From Arthrinium phaeospermum (lineage: Eukaryota > Ascomycota > Sordariomycetes > Amphisphaeriales > Apiosporaceae), in contig QYRS01000001.1 in assembly GCA_006503535.1 (NCBI GenBank), positions 62,001 through 126,000 of the forward strand: a stretch of DNA of 64,000 nt, in the 5' to 3' direction. Numbering within the stretch: position 1 is the first letter of the stretch; the number at the start of each line of letters is the position of its first letter. Under the pieces are notes generated by a model. The model saw nothing but the letters and a program-made list of their open reading frames with translations. It was not told the DNA's origin and did not search any database. The translations under genes were made by a program, and so were the position numbers. This document shows, piece after piece, positions 42,985 to 54,096 of this stretch.

Positions 42985-43410
42985 TGCGGCAATGTCTGTG
43001 GCTTCGGTGGGTATAGATTGGTTAAGTGCCTTGGTGCAAGATACCGAGGGGGCTGGAAGGAAACTGTCGGCTGTGATGAGGGCGCGTCGGGAAAAAGAAA
43101 GGTCGCAAAAACACATTCCGATCAGTTGCCTAATCTGGACGTAATCTGGGGAAGCCGAGGCCGGGATCGTGCAGGGGTACCCTAGTGACGGGTGTTGTGA
43201 GATGGATGCGATTGGCCTAAACAACGTCACGTCCACCAATTGATATCAGATTGGAAGCAGTTGAGAAGAAGACGAAGATATTACAAGCAATAATTGCTAC
43301 AATGGTTAATCAGAGCTGTTACTACTTATATGCAAGCTGTGGTGGTAATCGTTATTGCTTCTGGCTCCTGTCCTCAACTCCCTGCATCTTCTGTAATTAA
43401 GCGCCCGTCT
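42985..43410. other. Intergenic stretch
   Basis: Includes the leader of the KDEL protein gene, and AT-rich sequence near 43230-43340. No gene supported. Confidence 0.4.
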
Positions 43411-44088
43411 CTATGGCTCCTGTCTGGGTAATGTGCTGCCTCTCCAGCGACTTCCCGGGGTTGACATGTCAGCCGGAGGCCGCGGTGGAAAAAGCAGTTT
43501 GGTGAATCGGCCTTGGACCTTTTTGACTTTCTTGCCTTCAATGACCACGTCTTCGTCGAAGTCGTCGGGTTGTGCTACAATGAGAAGTGCAGACTTGGGA
43601 AACTTTTCCATGGGAGGATTGGTAAAAACCATCCATTCCTTGAAGCCTCGTATGTAGTCTGTAAGCTTTTCCCGGTCATCTAGCCTCTTCCAGAGTCGCA
43701 CCAGAACCGCCGGAAGAGGAGAAGGCGGAAACGTCTCGTCAAGCAAGGCCGTGTCCACCCGAAAGTGTCCCAGCATCACGCAGGCGTCGACGGGAATGCT
43801 CCAGGGGAGCGTCGCCGTTTGCACGGCCTTTCGAAACTCGGTGGTGACACCAAAGTCTTGCAAGGTGCCGGGGTCCTTCCCGCCGTCCACGACCAGGTCT
43901 TCGGAATAGTCGGAATAAGCGTCGTCAGCCTCGTTCCACATCCCTCTTTCTTGGTGCGTGATGGTGAAGTTGAGGGTGGATGACGACGAGACAAATGGAG
44001 GTGAGGTGTAACCGTCCGTCGTAATGGTTGTATGATGATCCATGGTCATGGTGTGGGAGTAGGTTGGACCCCCGATTTGTTCCGGCAT
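43411..44088 (-). CDS. Hypothetical protein, paralogue A of a tandem pair
   Basis: Intronless. The start is at 44088 (MPEQIGGPTYS, 225 residues); no in-frame ATG lies nearer upstream. Features: FTITHQERGMWNE, DFGVTTEFRKAVQT, LPAVLVRLWKRLDD, FKEWMVFTNPPMEKFPKSAL, LLIVAQP. The C-terminal part is basic and disordered (PPRPPADMSTPGSRWRGS). No signal peptide or membrane helix, so it is probably cytosolic or nuclear. It shares these blocks in the same order with the gene at 44807-45559 (HQE-G, DF-V---FR-A-Q, PA-L-RL---L, NP--FP---LL---AQP). Family unknown. Confidence 0.7.
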   Translation of the reverse strand: MPEQIGGPTYSHTMTMDHHTTITTDGYTSPPFVSSSSTLNFTITHQERGMWNEADDAYSDYSEDLVVDGGKDPGTLQDFGVTTEFRKAVQTATLPWSIPVDACVMLGHFRVDTALLDETFPPSPLPAVLVRLWKRLDDREKLTDYIRGFKEWMVFTNPPMEKFPKSALLIVAQPDDFDEDVVIEGKKVKKVQGRFTKLLFPPRPPADMSTPGSRWRGSTLPRQEP

Positions 44089-44806
44089 ATTGGCGAAATG
44101 TGGTTGTGATGAGTGAGTCTGGTAGACGGAGTGCAACTGATCAGACTAATGAAACTGAGAAGATCTGGTTTCCTGAGTATTTGTATGGTGTAACAGAGCA
44201 TGAAGCTGGTCCTGGAAAAATGAGTCACGTACAGATTACACTAGCGAATGAAAACGAACAATGTTTGGCGGATAATGTTGCTAACTAGGCATGAGAAAAA
44301 AACAAACCTTCTTGTTGCAAGGGACTTAGTAGACAAGCTCAGCATTTTGCTCACTACTGCCACAATTGCTTCCCCCTCTACTTCTTTCTTCTTTTTTTTT
44401 TTTTTCTCGATTCATACCAAGGTTTCCCGGCAAAAACAAAAGACTCACAAAGAGCAGGTTACCTCAAAAATAATGAACTCACCTTCAGGCACACTCGAGC
44501 CTGGGTCAACTACAGAAGCTTCACGATTATACCGATTTGAGGATCTGGGAGCAGTGCTTGTTTGATGTGATTTAGAAAAAGCGTTGACTGCTGAATGCAG
44601 TAATGATATACAAGAGTGTGTAAATCCGGTAAACACGACAAGTCTTTACAAGAACTACCTTATTGGTCTTTCCCTCCCATGAACCTCCCATTCCATCCAC
44701 TCAGGGTGTTTGCCTCATTCTTGTTACTCTCCGTTTGGCCATGGGCCTGGTATCTGCCACACTTCCCCAAGGGGTTCCTGTCCCAATTGCATGATTCTCA
44801 ATTTTC
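44089..44806. other. Intergenic stretch
   Basis: Between the tandem paralogues. Contains a T15 run near 44391-44405. No gene supported. Confidence 0.4.
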
Positions 44807-45559
44807 TCACGACGAGGGGCGCTCCATGGGAGGAGCCCTACCTCCACGCGTTCCACGTGGGTGAATCGAGGTTGGCCTCTCCTGAACGGGTGCCGCATGT
44901 TCCGCACGATCCGCAAACTCCAAAACCTCTGCTGCGGCATATACATGAACAGCGTCTACATCTATGAGTGTATCCCCCTCCTCTGTTTTCCGTAAGTCTC
45001 GATGGGTCTCCATATTGTCAGTGGCCACAGGCTGTGCCACAGCCACCAGGAGCTTTGTGGGAAATACGGCGGCTGGGTTATCCGCAAACTCCTTTTGCAA
45101 CTGTTCCTTGTACTTATCCTTGAACTCCATGAGCGCCTCTGGTCTTAGCTTGTCTTTGAGGCGAAACAAAAGCGCGGGAGTGTTTGGGCCCGCGTCCTCC
45201 AGGCGAGTGACACCTTTTGCGAATATCCCATGGGCCAGACAGTATTCGGCTACGTATGTGTTGCGGAAGCTGGACGACCAAATCTTCTGAAAGGCGTCCC
45301 TGAATCCCTTGGATACTTCGAAATCATCTCTGCTTTCCCATCGCTCAGCCCGGCTAGTGATGTAATCATGGCCCCAATTACTGGTCCCTCCTTCTTGGTG
45401 TTGAATAATGAAGGGGATTTTAGAACTTGTTTCCCTATTTTTAGGTGTCATATAAAAGATATACAAAGTAGGAATGCGTTGAGAAGAATAGATGTTGACC
45501 CAGTTCTGTGACTGTCTAAGGACAATTGGTCTGAGGGGAGTTACAGGAATGGCCTCCAT
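44807..45559 (-). CDS. Hypothetical protein, paralogue B of a tandem pair
   Basis: Intronless, 250 residues from ATG at 45559 (MEAIPVTPLRPIV). Blocks shared with paralogue A in order: IIQHQEGGTSN, DDFEVSKGFRDAFQKIW, TPALLFRLKDKL, NPAAVFPTKLLVAVAQP. Identity looks low (estimated by eye), so the duplication is old. The C-terminal tail is Arg/Gly-rich (PRGTRGGRAPPMERPSS), as in A. No signal peptide or membrane helix. Function unknown. Confidence 0.68.
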   Translation of the reverse strand: MEAIPVTPLRPIVLRQSQNWVNIYSSQRIPTLYIFYMTPKNRETSSKIPFIIQHQEGGTSNWGHDYITSRAERWESRDDFEVSKGFRDAFQKIWSSSFRNTYVAEYCLAHGIFAKGVTRLEDAGPNTPALLFRLKDKLRPEALMEFKDKYKEQLQKEFADNPAAVFPTKLLVAVAQPVATDNMETHRDLRKTEEGDTLIDVDAVHVYAAAEVLEFADRAEHAAPVQERPTSIHPRGTRGGRAPPMERPSS

Positions 45560-47156
45560 TATATGGTTGCTAATATGCCCGATATAGTCCAATGGTATAG
45601 TGGTAATGTATGGTTGTAAGTTTGGGGACTTGGACAGAGGCAATCTCTACAACCTTTATAGGCAACGTGCAATATCGAAACGCGCTGAAGCGATCCTGCC
45701 TATGCCTTGTACATCGTTGGGACTTGGGCGAAGTTACAAATTTGTAAAAGAGTAAAGCAGGAACAGGATGCCCTTTGATGCTGCTTCAAATTGACCGCCG
45801 TCACGCAAGAACATACTTGACGTGTGCTACTTGGGCTCCTGAATTCCGCAAGCGGCGCCCAATCCGCCGACCCAGGTGATCCCCAACTCGGGGTCGGCTT
45901 TGTTACAAGAACATCCTTGAGATTTTCATGGAAGTGTGTGTTGTAACATCCCGGCTACATTCCAGAGACGATCCGTAGAGACAAAGGACGGGGGAAGAGG
46001 TGCAATAACTAACACAGGGTTGATGCGAAAGTCAGGGATCATACAGAATCGGAAGACCTGTCTGTAAAGTCACGCCAACATATCGCAGACCAGATGATGT
46101 TATTCCAGATTAAGCGAACATGCAATGACCAGCAAACGCCAGGGTAAGTGCACGGATTCACTCACCATGTTACTTGCTGCCACAATTACTTGTGTCAATG
46201 ATTCCTGTATAGTTCGTCCATATAAACTCGTCCATCGACTGTCTAGTGGCAAATGGCATCCAGTGGTGGAAGGCGGAAAATGGTTTTGATGTTGTGATGG
46301 CATCAAACCACCGGGAGGTCAAGGAGGTGTACCTAGTCTAAAGACACTACTAAACTCAGCGCGTGGCATCTTCATTCATGCCACGAAGACACCCACGCAC
46401 ACGCAGTGTCATTTCAAGAACGCTTATGGCCTCAAAAACTCGCCAATGATGATCTTGAAGAGACACCCACCGCGCAGTCGAATGTTGATTTAGAAATCGA
46501 GTAAACGCTACACCTTGATCTGTGGATTGTAGCACATTGCACCAGTGGATAAGCATTTTGGTTACACACCGATATTGGAGGATGGGGGTGGGACTGTTCT
46601 AAATATATCGATTGGGCGTGATGGTGAGAAGCGCTTAAAGGGTCGATAATCCAATCATTGACGAGATCACATTCGCAACTAGAGAGGCCGCAAATGGCAT
46701 GGTGCGATGGTGTGGGCATTCCTTCAAGGATGTAAATGCCATATCTGTAGACTCGGGACTTTTCATGCTGCATCGCCAATCCAATGTGCCGGGCCGGGTC
46801 AGAATTTCGGTCGGGTTGTTGCAGCCTTCCAAGACAATACCTAATAATTTGATGGTGGGGGGATCGACGGGGATCTCAGCTACTGTTTGCAGATTGCGGG
46901 ATAAGGAACTTTGTTTGGCCGCGAATGACGATGTTACAGCTTACTTGAGCCTAGGCGAAAAGAAAACGCCCAAGCTCCAGGCTGGGCAATCCACTGGGGA
47001 AGCTGTCGGTCGTACGATTTAGCGGCTGTAACGCATTCTCTCAATTGGCATCGTACCCAGACGCAAAAACCCAATTGATTGAGAGACGCAGATCCTGGAT
47101 TGCTCTCACTACTCTAGCGACATCCAAGCTGCAGCCTTCCAGCAGCGACCGCCAAC
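45560..47156. other. Long intergenic stretch
   Basis: About 1.6 kb with no gene supported. A tRNA-like A-box phrase occurs at about 45588-45610, but no B-box follows. The last 100 bases are the AIM18 leader. Confidence 0.4.
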
Positions 47157-48365
47157 ATGAAGCCTTCACGGCCTCTGATCCGCCAGGACCAGCTCCTGCG
47201 CACCCTCCAGTCCCCCACCTCCAGATGCCTACGACCCTCCATATCACCGCAATGCCCCCGATCTCAGCAGCAAAGCCGCACTTTCCTGCGCCGCTCTCCG
47301 ACCTCGCACCGGGCGGTTGAGAACCTGAACCTCGACCGCATGCGCCACAACTCGTACGACTACCATGTCCGCCGGCGCAACTTCATGCTGGCTGGCGCCG
47401 TCTCGGGCGCTCTCGCCTTCATCTACACGGCCTACCTGCTGCAGCAGGAGATCACCAAGCCCAAGCAGTTCGACTCGGGCCTGCCCGCCGGCAGCGCCGA
47501 CCCCTTCAGCACCGAGGCCGGCTCCAAGCGCAAGACGATTGTCCACGACGCCGACGGCCGCGAGATCGTCCCGACCGGCCACTCGAGCATCACCTCGTTC
47601 CCCCGCACCCTCGAGCTCGACACCACCACCGCCGAGGACCGCCAGCAGCAGCCCCCGACCAAGATCAACACGGGCGGCGTCGAGTACACCCTCGTGGGGC
47701 TGGGCATGCGCACCGTCAGCTTCCTGGGCATCCAGGTCTACCTGGTCGGCTACTACGTCGCCACGTCGGACGTGGCGGCGCTGCAGAAGCGGCTGACGCG
47801 CGAGATCCACCCGACGGCCACGACGCTGGTGCCGAGCGAGAAGGACGAGCTGCGCCGCCGCCTGCTGGACCCCGTCGAGGGCGACCGGATCTGGCAGGAC
47901 CTGCTGCGCGAGGTGCGCCCCCGCTCGCTGTTCCGCATCGTGCCCGTGCGCGACACCGACTTCCACCACCTGCGCGACGGCTTCGTGCGGGCCATCACCG
48001 CCCGCTCCAACGAGGGCGGGCCCGAGTACAAGGAGGACTCGTTCGGCGAGGCCATGCGCGCCTTCCGCGACGTCTTCAACCGCGGCAAGGTGCCCAAGGC
48101 CGGCGAGCTCATCATGGCGCGCGACGAGCGCGGGCGCCTGACCGTCGTCTTCGACGACAGCAAGGGCAAGGACGCCGAGGGGGCGCGGCAGCAGAAGCGC
48201 ACCACCATCGGCCGCGTGGACGACGAGCGCGTCAGCCGGGCGCTCTGGATGAACTACCTCGCCGGCAAGGCGGTGGCGAGCGAGCCTGCGCGGCGCAACA
48301 TTGTGGACGGCGTGCTGGAGTTTGTGGAGAGGCCCGTGGGCACTGTTGCTACGCAGGTTGTATAA
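47157..48365 (+). CDS. AIM18: AIM18-like mitochondrial chalcone-isomerase-fold protein
   Basis: Intronless, 402 residues. The N-terminal ~50 residues are Arg/Ser-rich without acidic residues (MKPSRPLIRQDQLLRTLQS), as in a mitochondrial targeting signal. A short membrane segment follows (FMLAGAVSGALAFIYTAYLL, about 76-95). The C-terminal domain is a chalcone-isomerase-like fold: GVEYTLVGLGMRTVSFLGIQ, VYLVGYYVA, SLFRIVPVRDTDFHHLRDGF and a final RALWMNYLAGKAVASEPARR. In yeast, Aim18 and Aim46 are such proteins; the fungal members generally lack chalcone isomerase activity and may bind haem (established for yeast). High GC3 codon use. Confidence 0.9.
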   Translation: MKPSRPLIRQDQLLRTLQSPTSRCLRPSISPQCPRSQQQSRTFLRRSPTSHRAVENLNLDRMRHNSYDYHVRRRNFMLAGAVSGALAFIYTAYLLQQEITKPKQFDSGLPAGSADPFSTEAGSKRKTIVHDADGREIVPTGHSSITSFPRTLELDTTTAEDRQQQPPTKINTGGVEYTLVGLGMRTVSFLGIQVYLVGYYVATSDVAALQKRLTREIHPTATTLVPSEKDELRRRLLDPVEGDRIWQDLLREVRPRSLFRIVPVRDTDFHHLRDGFVRAITARSNEGGPEYKEDSFGEAMRAFRDVFNRGKVPKAGELIMARDERGRLTVVFDDSKGKDAEGARQQKRTTIGRVDDERVSRALWMNYLAGKAVASEPARRNIVDGVLEFVERPVGTVATQVV

Positions 48366-50083
48366 CGATAGAGCGGGGGGAAGGATACGATCACGATCAT
48401 GAAATTTGCGGCATTCGGCAGGTTGCGGGCGGTTTCTGTCACTGTATGTCTATCTGTATTGTTGAAGATCGCCTCTTCTGATTAGCTTGCATGCCCATGC
48501 GTATGCGTCAACGCTGGGGTCACCGCGCGAGAGCTTCGTTCCTGTACTTATGAAAAACAGGTTTTACTGTATTACTTAGCTTCGCTCTGCATTGAGACTT
48601 GCAACTATCTCACGGTGCTGTTCTCATGGTGATCTTGATATGAGTTATATTGAGGCGCAGCGTCGCAGTGTGCTGACACACAACATAGATTCGCCATCAC
48701 CAACCATTGAACATGACGTGTGCTCTTCTTATGGTCTTGATATGATTTATATTGATAGGCGCAGCTTCGCAGTGTTATAACACACAACATATATTCGCCA
48801 TTACCAACCACTGCATATGACACGTTTGGACAGAGTATTGGTCATGATGCATGCATGTATCATCGAGCCTCAGGCGGAGCCGTTGTCTGGATTCTTCGGA
48901 TCCGCCGACGATGCAGTAACACCTATGCAAACCGCTAGACAATGGGCTGCATATCCGGTTCTTCTGTTGTTCTCTTAGCAGTTTACGGGTCCGGCCGACT
49001 TGGCATGAGGATCCCCACGCTTGATGGGCGCTGGCAACCGGACTCGACTGCAAATCCGTAAGCAATTCCGTACTGCAATTGCTAGGCATATTCAATTTTC
49101 TCTTTGATCGACGAGTCAGTCTACTGCAGTGGCTGCAGGTACGGTACACTTACGCAAAGCATTGAATGGACCAGTCGGGTCCCGGCCCCATGCCCGTTTC
49201 AAAATCCGGACCTCGGTCCATGCAAGCAGGGTGGCAGGGAAGGAAGAAAAATAGAAACCGAAGAACCTAAAAATCGAAACGGGGGCATAAATCTCCTAAA
49301 CCGGGAGCATCGCCGCGTATCTCGTCGAGAAGTGTCCCCAATTGCCCCCCCTGTCCCTACCACATTGCCATCAAAGGGGGAAGCGGTCAGTTTTTAGTTT
49401 AGCTACAGGTACGACTGCCGACAGGAGGACTTGGGTGATAGACGTGCATAGATCGCGGGCAAAGGGTACTCTCCAGCGAGGGGTCCCCCCCCCTTCCCCC
49501 CACTTTGGAAACATTCCACCCATGAATTGAACTACTGCCTACCCTTTGACCTTTAGGGCCGAGGTGCGGGTCGTGGGCTCCAGAAGCACCGGCCGTAGCA
49601 TTCCTAGCGGCCGACGGCGCTTCGTCCAACTAGGCAAATATCCCGCCGGTTTTGTGGGAATGACGACGACGACGCTGGCTTTTTTGGTGCCCCCTTGGGA
49701 GGGATGCGCTGTTCTGTACGTAGATGGCACGACATTTGACGAGCCCGTAGATCAACGGTAGTTCGGGAGCGAGTGGAAAACTCCGTGGTCCTCGTCGTGT
49801 GTGGTAGTACGTGGCGGGCTGGAAGGGGGGTGGGTGCGGTGAGGATGTGCGTTTGATCGACTTGTATATAGCTGGCCTGGGGTCCCCTCCTCGCTTTTCA
49901 CACTTTAGTTTCAATATCCATCAACTTGCTTTTTCGTTCTACTCACGTGGAGCAACCGAGACCACGACACTTCATCTACCGCCCGGCTTCGAGAAGAACG
50001 CGGGGAAACAGCAGATTGATAGCCTCTTCACACAACACAGCCGGAAGAACCGGAAGCAGTCAGTCGAACACACATCGTTCATC
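48366..50083. other. Intergenic stretch with imperfect direct repeat and promoter
   Basis: About 1.7 kb. An imperfect ~93-bp direct repeat lies at 48625-48821. A TATATA box near 49864 and a pyrimidine-rich leader precede the hydrolase start. The frame of the hydrolase is open upstream to 49811, but protein character starts at the ATG. Confidence 0.5.
48625..48821. repeat. Imperfect ~93-bp direct repeat, two copies
   Basis: Copies lie at about 48625-48717 and 48729-48821, separated by about 11 bases. Both contain the same order of blocks (TTGATATGA, GGCGCAGC, TCGCAGTGT, ACACACAACATA, ATTCGCCAT, ACCAACCA). Differences are scattered substitutions and a 2-base gain in copy 2. Confidence 0.8.
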
Positions 50084-51238
50084 ATGACGCTCGACCATCT
50101 GGTGCCCAACGACCCTCGGGTCGAGAACAAGTTCGTCAAGATCAGCGATGAGATCACCTACCACTACATGCTGGTCAAGCCGGAGGGAACGCCCAAGGCA
50201 ACCGTGGTCCTCATCCACGGCTGGTAAGTCGTCCATACGCTTGGGAAAGACAAGCAGTAAGAGGAAGCGACAATGATGCTAACCGTTTTCACCAGGCCGG
50301 ACCTGGGTATGGGATGGCGCTTCCAGGTCCCGATGCTCCTGTCCATGGGTCTTCAGGTCGTCGTCCCGGACATGCTGGGCTACGGCCAGACCTCGGCGCC
50401 CGAGTCGCATGAGCACTACACCATGAAGAAGATGTGCGGCCACATCGCCCAAGTGATCAAGGACGTGACCCCTCAGCCCATCATCCTCGGCGGCCACGAC
50501 TGGGGCGGTTTCTTCATCTGTAAGTTGGCAATCTCACTTGCTCTCAGCTCTGGCCGGCTCTGTTTGAGGTGAACTACGTGCTGACGACATGTTAATCAAG
50601 GGCGCTTCACCATGTACTACCCGGAGATGGTCCGGGCCGTCTTCAGCTTGTGCGTGCCCTACATCCCCGCCATGCCGGCGGTGGAGACGCTGGACGACTT
50701 TGCGGCCCGCCAGCCCAACTTTGGCTACCAGAAGCAGCTCGCCAGCGGCGAGGCCGAGAAGATGATCCACCAGACGCCCGAGGGCATCAAGCACTTCCTG
50801 AACGGCATGTACGGCGCCCGGACGCCCGCGGGCGGCGTCGTCTTCACCCCCGAGGCGGGCGTGCAGAAGGACAACCTGGCCGAGATCCCGTTCGAGAACC
50901 CGATGGTGCCCCAGGACATGGTCGACTACTACGTGCAGGAGTACTCGCGCCACGGCTTCCACGGGCCCTGCAACTGGTACCGGGTGCGGGAGCTCAACAT
51001 GACCGACGAGCTGCCGCTGGCCGAGGCGGCCAAGACGTTCCAGTTCAAGCAGCCGGCCATGCTCGTCATGTCGGGCAAGGACACGGTGCTGCTGCCCTCG
51101 TACGCCAAGGGCCAGGAGCGCTTCTTCGAGCAGCCGCTCAAGAGCGAGCTGGTCGAGGAGGCCGGCCACTGGGTCGCCTTCCAGTGCCCCGACAAGGCCA
51201 ACAAGCACATCCGCGACTTTGTCGAGAGCGTGCTGTAG
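50084..51238 (+). CDS. Alpha/beta hydrolase, epoxide hydrolase type
   Basis: Hydrolyses epoxides to diols through an Asp-ester intermediate. Exons 50084-50223, 50296-50519 and 50601-51238; introns 50224-50295 (GTAAGT...ACCAG) and 50520-50600 (GTAAGT...ATCAAG, branch CTGAC). The total is 333 residues. Motifs: HGWPDLGMGW (45-54, oxyanion hole, rebuilt across intron 1), nucleophile Asp115 in GGHDWGG, lid tyrosines in NFGYQ (about 164) and NWYR (about 248), acid Asp282 in SGKDTVL, His311 in EEAGHWV. All catalytic residues are present. No signal peptide, so cytosolic or peroxisomal; the end VESVL is not a clear PTS1. Substrate unknown. Confidence 0.93.
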
Positions 51239-54096
51239 TCCAGAGAAGGCAAGGCAAACAGAGCCAAGCCACAGGCGGAGAAAGCCGTCACTGGCGCTTC
51301 CGTAAATGAAATTGAATACCCAAATAAAATAAAAAAATACATTTATTGACGCAAAGTCTAATACTCGGTCCAGGGGGTAAGCGGAATTTCATGAATACCG
51401 GTGCCTTCTTTCCATGCAACGTAAATAATGAGACACAACTTTGAGTCGTGAACTATAGAAGGGCTGACGTCTGAGTCAAAATCGGGTCGCGTGGTGACGA
51501 GACGAACTGCCGCGGCAGGCTCTAAATGGCATCATCCGCGTCGGAAAAGTCTAAATGATTCATTAATAGCAACAGGACCCTGAAGTGACGGGATTCCCTG
51601 CGAGAGCAGGTAAGGTTCGCATGCGCTGGGCGCGGTGACAGGCGAGTGACGAAGGGGCGGGTTAGGAGCTGTGTGCATTGCAGAGGGAAAACATGGCGGG
51701 GTTTCCCTTCACTCTCTCCGTGCTCCCCCTGATATGCATTTTCGTTTTGTCGTCATTGTGGTAAGGGTAAGGCTGGTTGACGCTCAGGGGCTGAAGAAGA
51801 AGTAAGTACGACGAAGCGAACACGACACGCAAAGATTAGGCAGTTTGATGGATCATGGAAAAGGTCTTCTTCCTTCTAGAACCTCGGCAGTGTACAGGAT
51901 TGACATGGACGACCCGGCCTGTAACCCAACTTATTCCTGACTACTCGTGTTCACTGTACCGACCGATCTGGTCAGTTGGTACTATTTCCGAACATGAAGA
52001 CAGTCCATCAGATACTATTTCCGAAGGCTGCGGTTACTGACGCAGGCTTGCTCGGGTTGGCCCTTGTGTGTTCACATGCAAGCAATTGATCGCATTCCAA
52101 TTCCAACCCACTGCCCGCCCACTGCCTGAGGTCTTATCCACAATTTCGCGGGGGTGAACAGCAAACACAGATCGCGGCTCGACTGGGGAATCAACCGATT
52201 GAACAGATTTTGACAGAGTGGAATGACAGGATGCCGCCAACCCTACGTCGTACGAATTCCAGCCATGATGCGCCGGGGGGTAAACAGTGATAAGTCGATA
52301 TATGCATAATCCTCATGCACATCTGATGCATCCATCAGCTTGACCAATTGATTGTTTTTGTTGTGGCCGTGTTTAATTACCAGTGGGAGACACAGATTCG
52401 GCTAGGTACATGAACATGAACAGCTGGAGGTGCAAGAAGGGCGGATGGCTAGAGCGAGGCTGACACTAACCTTAACCGCTGATCCTGGTTACGATGATGT
52501 ATTGAAAGCCCAGCTTGTTACCAATGAACTGGAGGCTCCGACTTTTCGTGACGCGCTACGTAGCTGTAACCTGGTGTTGATCTGTCACTGGCCCAGAAAC
52601 TGGCTCGCCTGCCCGCATTACTGTGGACGGGCTGCATTGATCTAGTGACCTGCATTTTTTCGCATTGGACCAATTGTCGTCAGATTGATGCCAAATGCTT
52701 CAGGTGTGTGCTGGATTGAAACCAAGGAGGCCCAGCTGCAATTTCCAAACCAGAGACCGTCCGCCCTCGATATTTTGATTTGGTTTGGCAGCAACAGCAG
52801 CGGCCTGTCCACAGATTGCAACTGCAATTACTCCCTTCTCCTAGACCCCAAAGCGGCGGCCGGTGTCCAAGAAGCCAAGCCCAGGTTGTCCCGCAATCAC
52901 ACATCCACACCACCCACTGGACGCGCCCACCCTCCATCATCGCCGCCTGGGCACCACCACTAAAAGTAGATTTTAATAAGCAACGCCTGTACTGCAACGC
53001 AAGCAGCAAGACAACAACTCCGAGCCGACACCACCTACGCACACACAACACGTCTCTCTGTCTACGTCCGCGCTCGGAGCAATACAGAACCAAGCCGAAG
53101 CAAAGGGTGGAAAAGACCGGCGGGCGAACCAGAAAAGTGCCAAAGTAAGTCACCACGGGTCACCCATCAATCAATCACTCTCCAAAGTGAAATTAGAGCC
53201 CTGGGATTGAGTTCGCCGCATTTATTGGCCCTGTCACTTTTTGGCCCTAGTTACTGCCCGTACCTTCGTGTATGCCTTCCTTCCATTGATTGACTGCCCT
53301 GAATCATCTGAAATCGAATGGGGTCAATTTGACGGGTGCGACACGCTTGCGAAGAACCGTAACCCCGATCTAGGCCAGCTTTGAGACTTTCTTTGTTCAA
53401 TGCTGATCAAGGAACATTGATAGCCGACCACCCGTTCCTGCTACCAGACTGCTACTACTGCTGCTGCTAACCACCTGCTACCTACGGCTCTTGAGGTATG
53501 TACCACCGCACCACGCATCAATCCACATGCACCCTTCCCGCGCTTCACTTGCTCTCAGCTCTTGGGCTCGCACTCACATTGTCACTCACTCGTTCACTTT
53601 CCTCAAATGGCCCAACGCCCTAGCTAGAAAACCCACCCCCAACCCCTACACATTACACGCCCATTGCCAGACACCTGCTGCTGCTGCTGTCCGTCCCTGA
53701 TTTGGGCTCCCCTTTCATCAGCCAGCCCAGCCCAGCCCAGACTCGCCCTCGCTCGTCCCTGCTGAAGTACTGAGCACATCCTTACCAGCCCATTCCCCCC
53801 ATCCCCACTCTTCCATACAAACGAAGAGTCCGACCATTTTAAGTTGGACATCGGGCACCACTTCTTCCTTCATTCCCTGAAATCCATCCCTGGTCGCTGA
53901 CAGGGCACACACGGAATAGCATCATTCACGTCACGCTTTAATCATCAACCCAAGTATCGCCTGCTACTACAAGAGCAAACCCAAACCATCGACCCGACAA
54001 CTGCCTTAAAAGACGACAAACTCGCGCACGCACTGCTGCCATCCGACGCCCTCAAAACACCTCTCGCCCGTCCCCGGTCCCTTTGGTACTCCGAGG
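51239..54096. promoter_or_regulatory. Long upstream region of GRR1 with candidate leader introns
   Basis: About 2.9 kb with no supported protein gene. From about 52970 it reads like a transcribed fungal leader: C/A-rich tracts, GTAAGT at about 53144 and GTATGT at about 53497 that could be leader donors, and a CCCAG five-fold run near 53724-53745. Long, spliced leaders are known for regulatory fungal genes. The first ~1.3 kb includes the hydrolase 3' UTR and otherwise nothing recognisable. Confidence 0.45.

Noticed and set aside
45580..45625. tRNA-like A-box phrase (TAGTCCAATGGTATAGTGG)
   Set aside because: No B-box (GGTTCGANNCC) or cloverleaf downstream, and it overlaps the upstream region of paralogue B.
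47244..47969. Antisense frame opposite AIM18
   Set aside because: Composition artefact of GC-rich codons without any recognisable motif.
50534..51208. Antisense frame opposite the epoxide hydrolase
   Set aside because: Leu/Gly/Arg/Val monotony; the sense gene has a full catalytic set.
51855..52645. Short plus-strand frames in the spacer before GRR1
   Set aside because: No start context, domain or consistent codon character.
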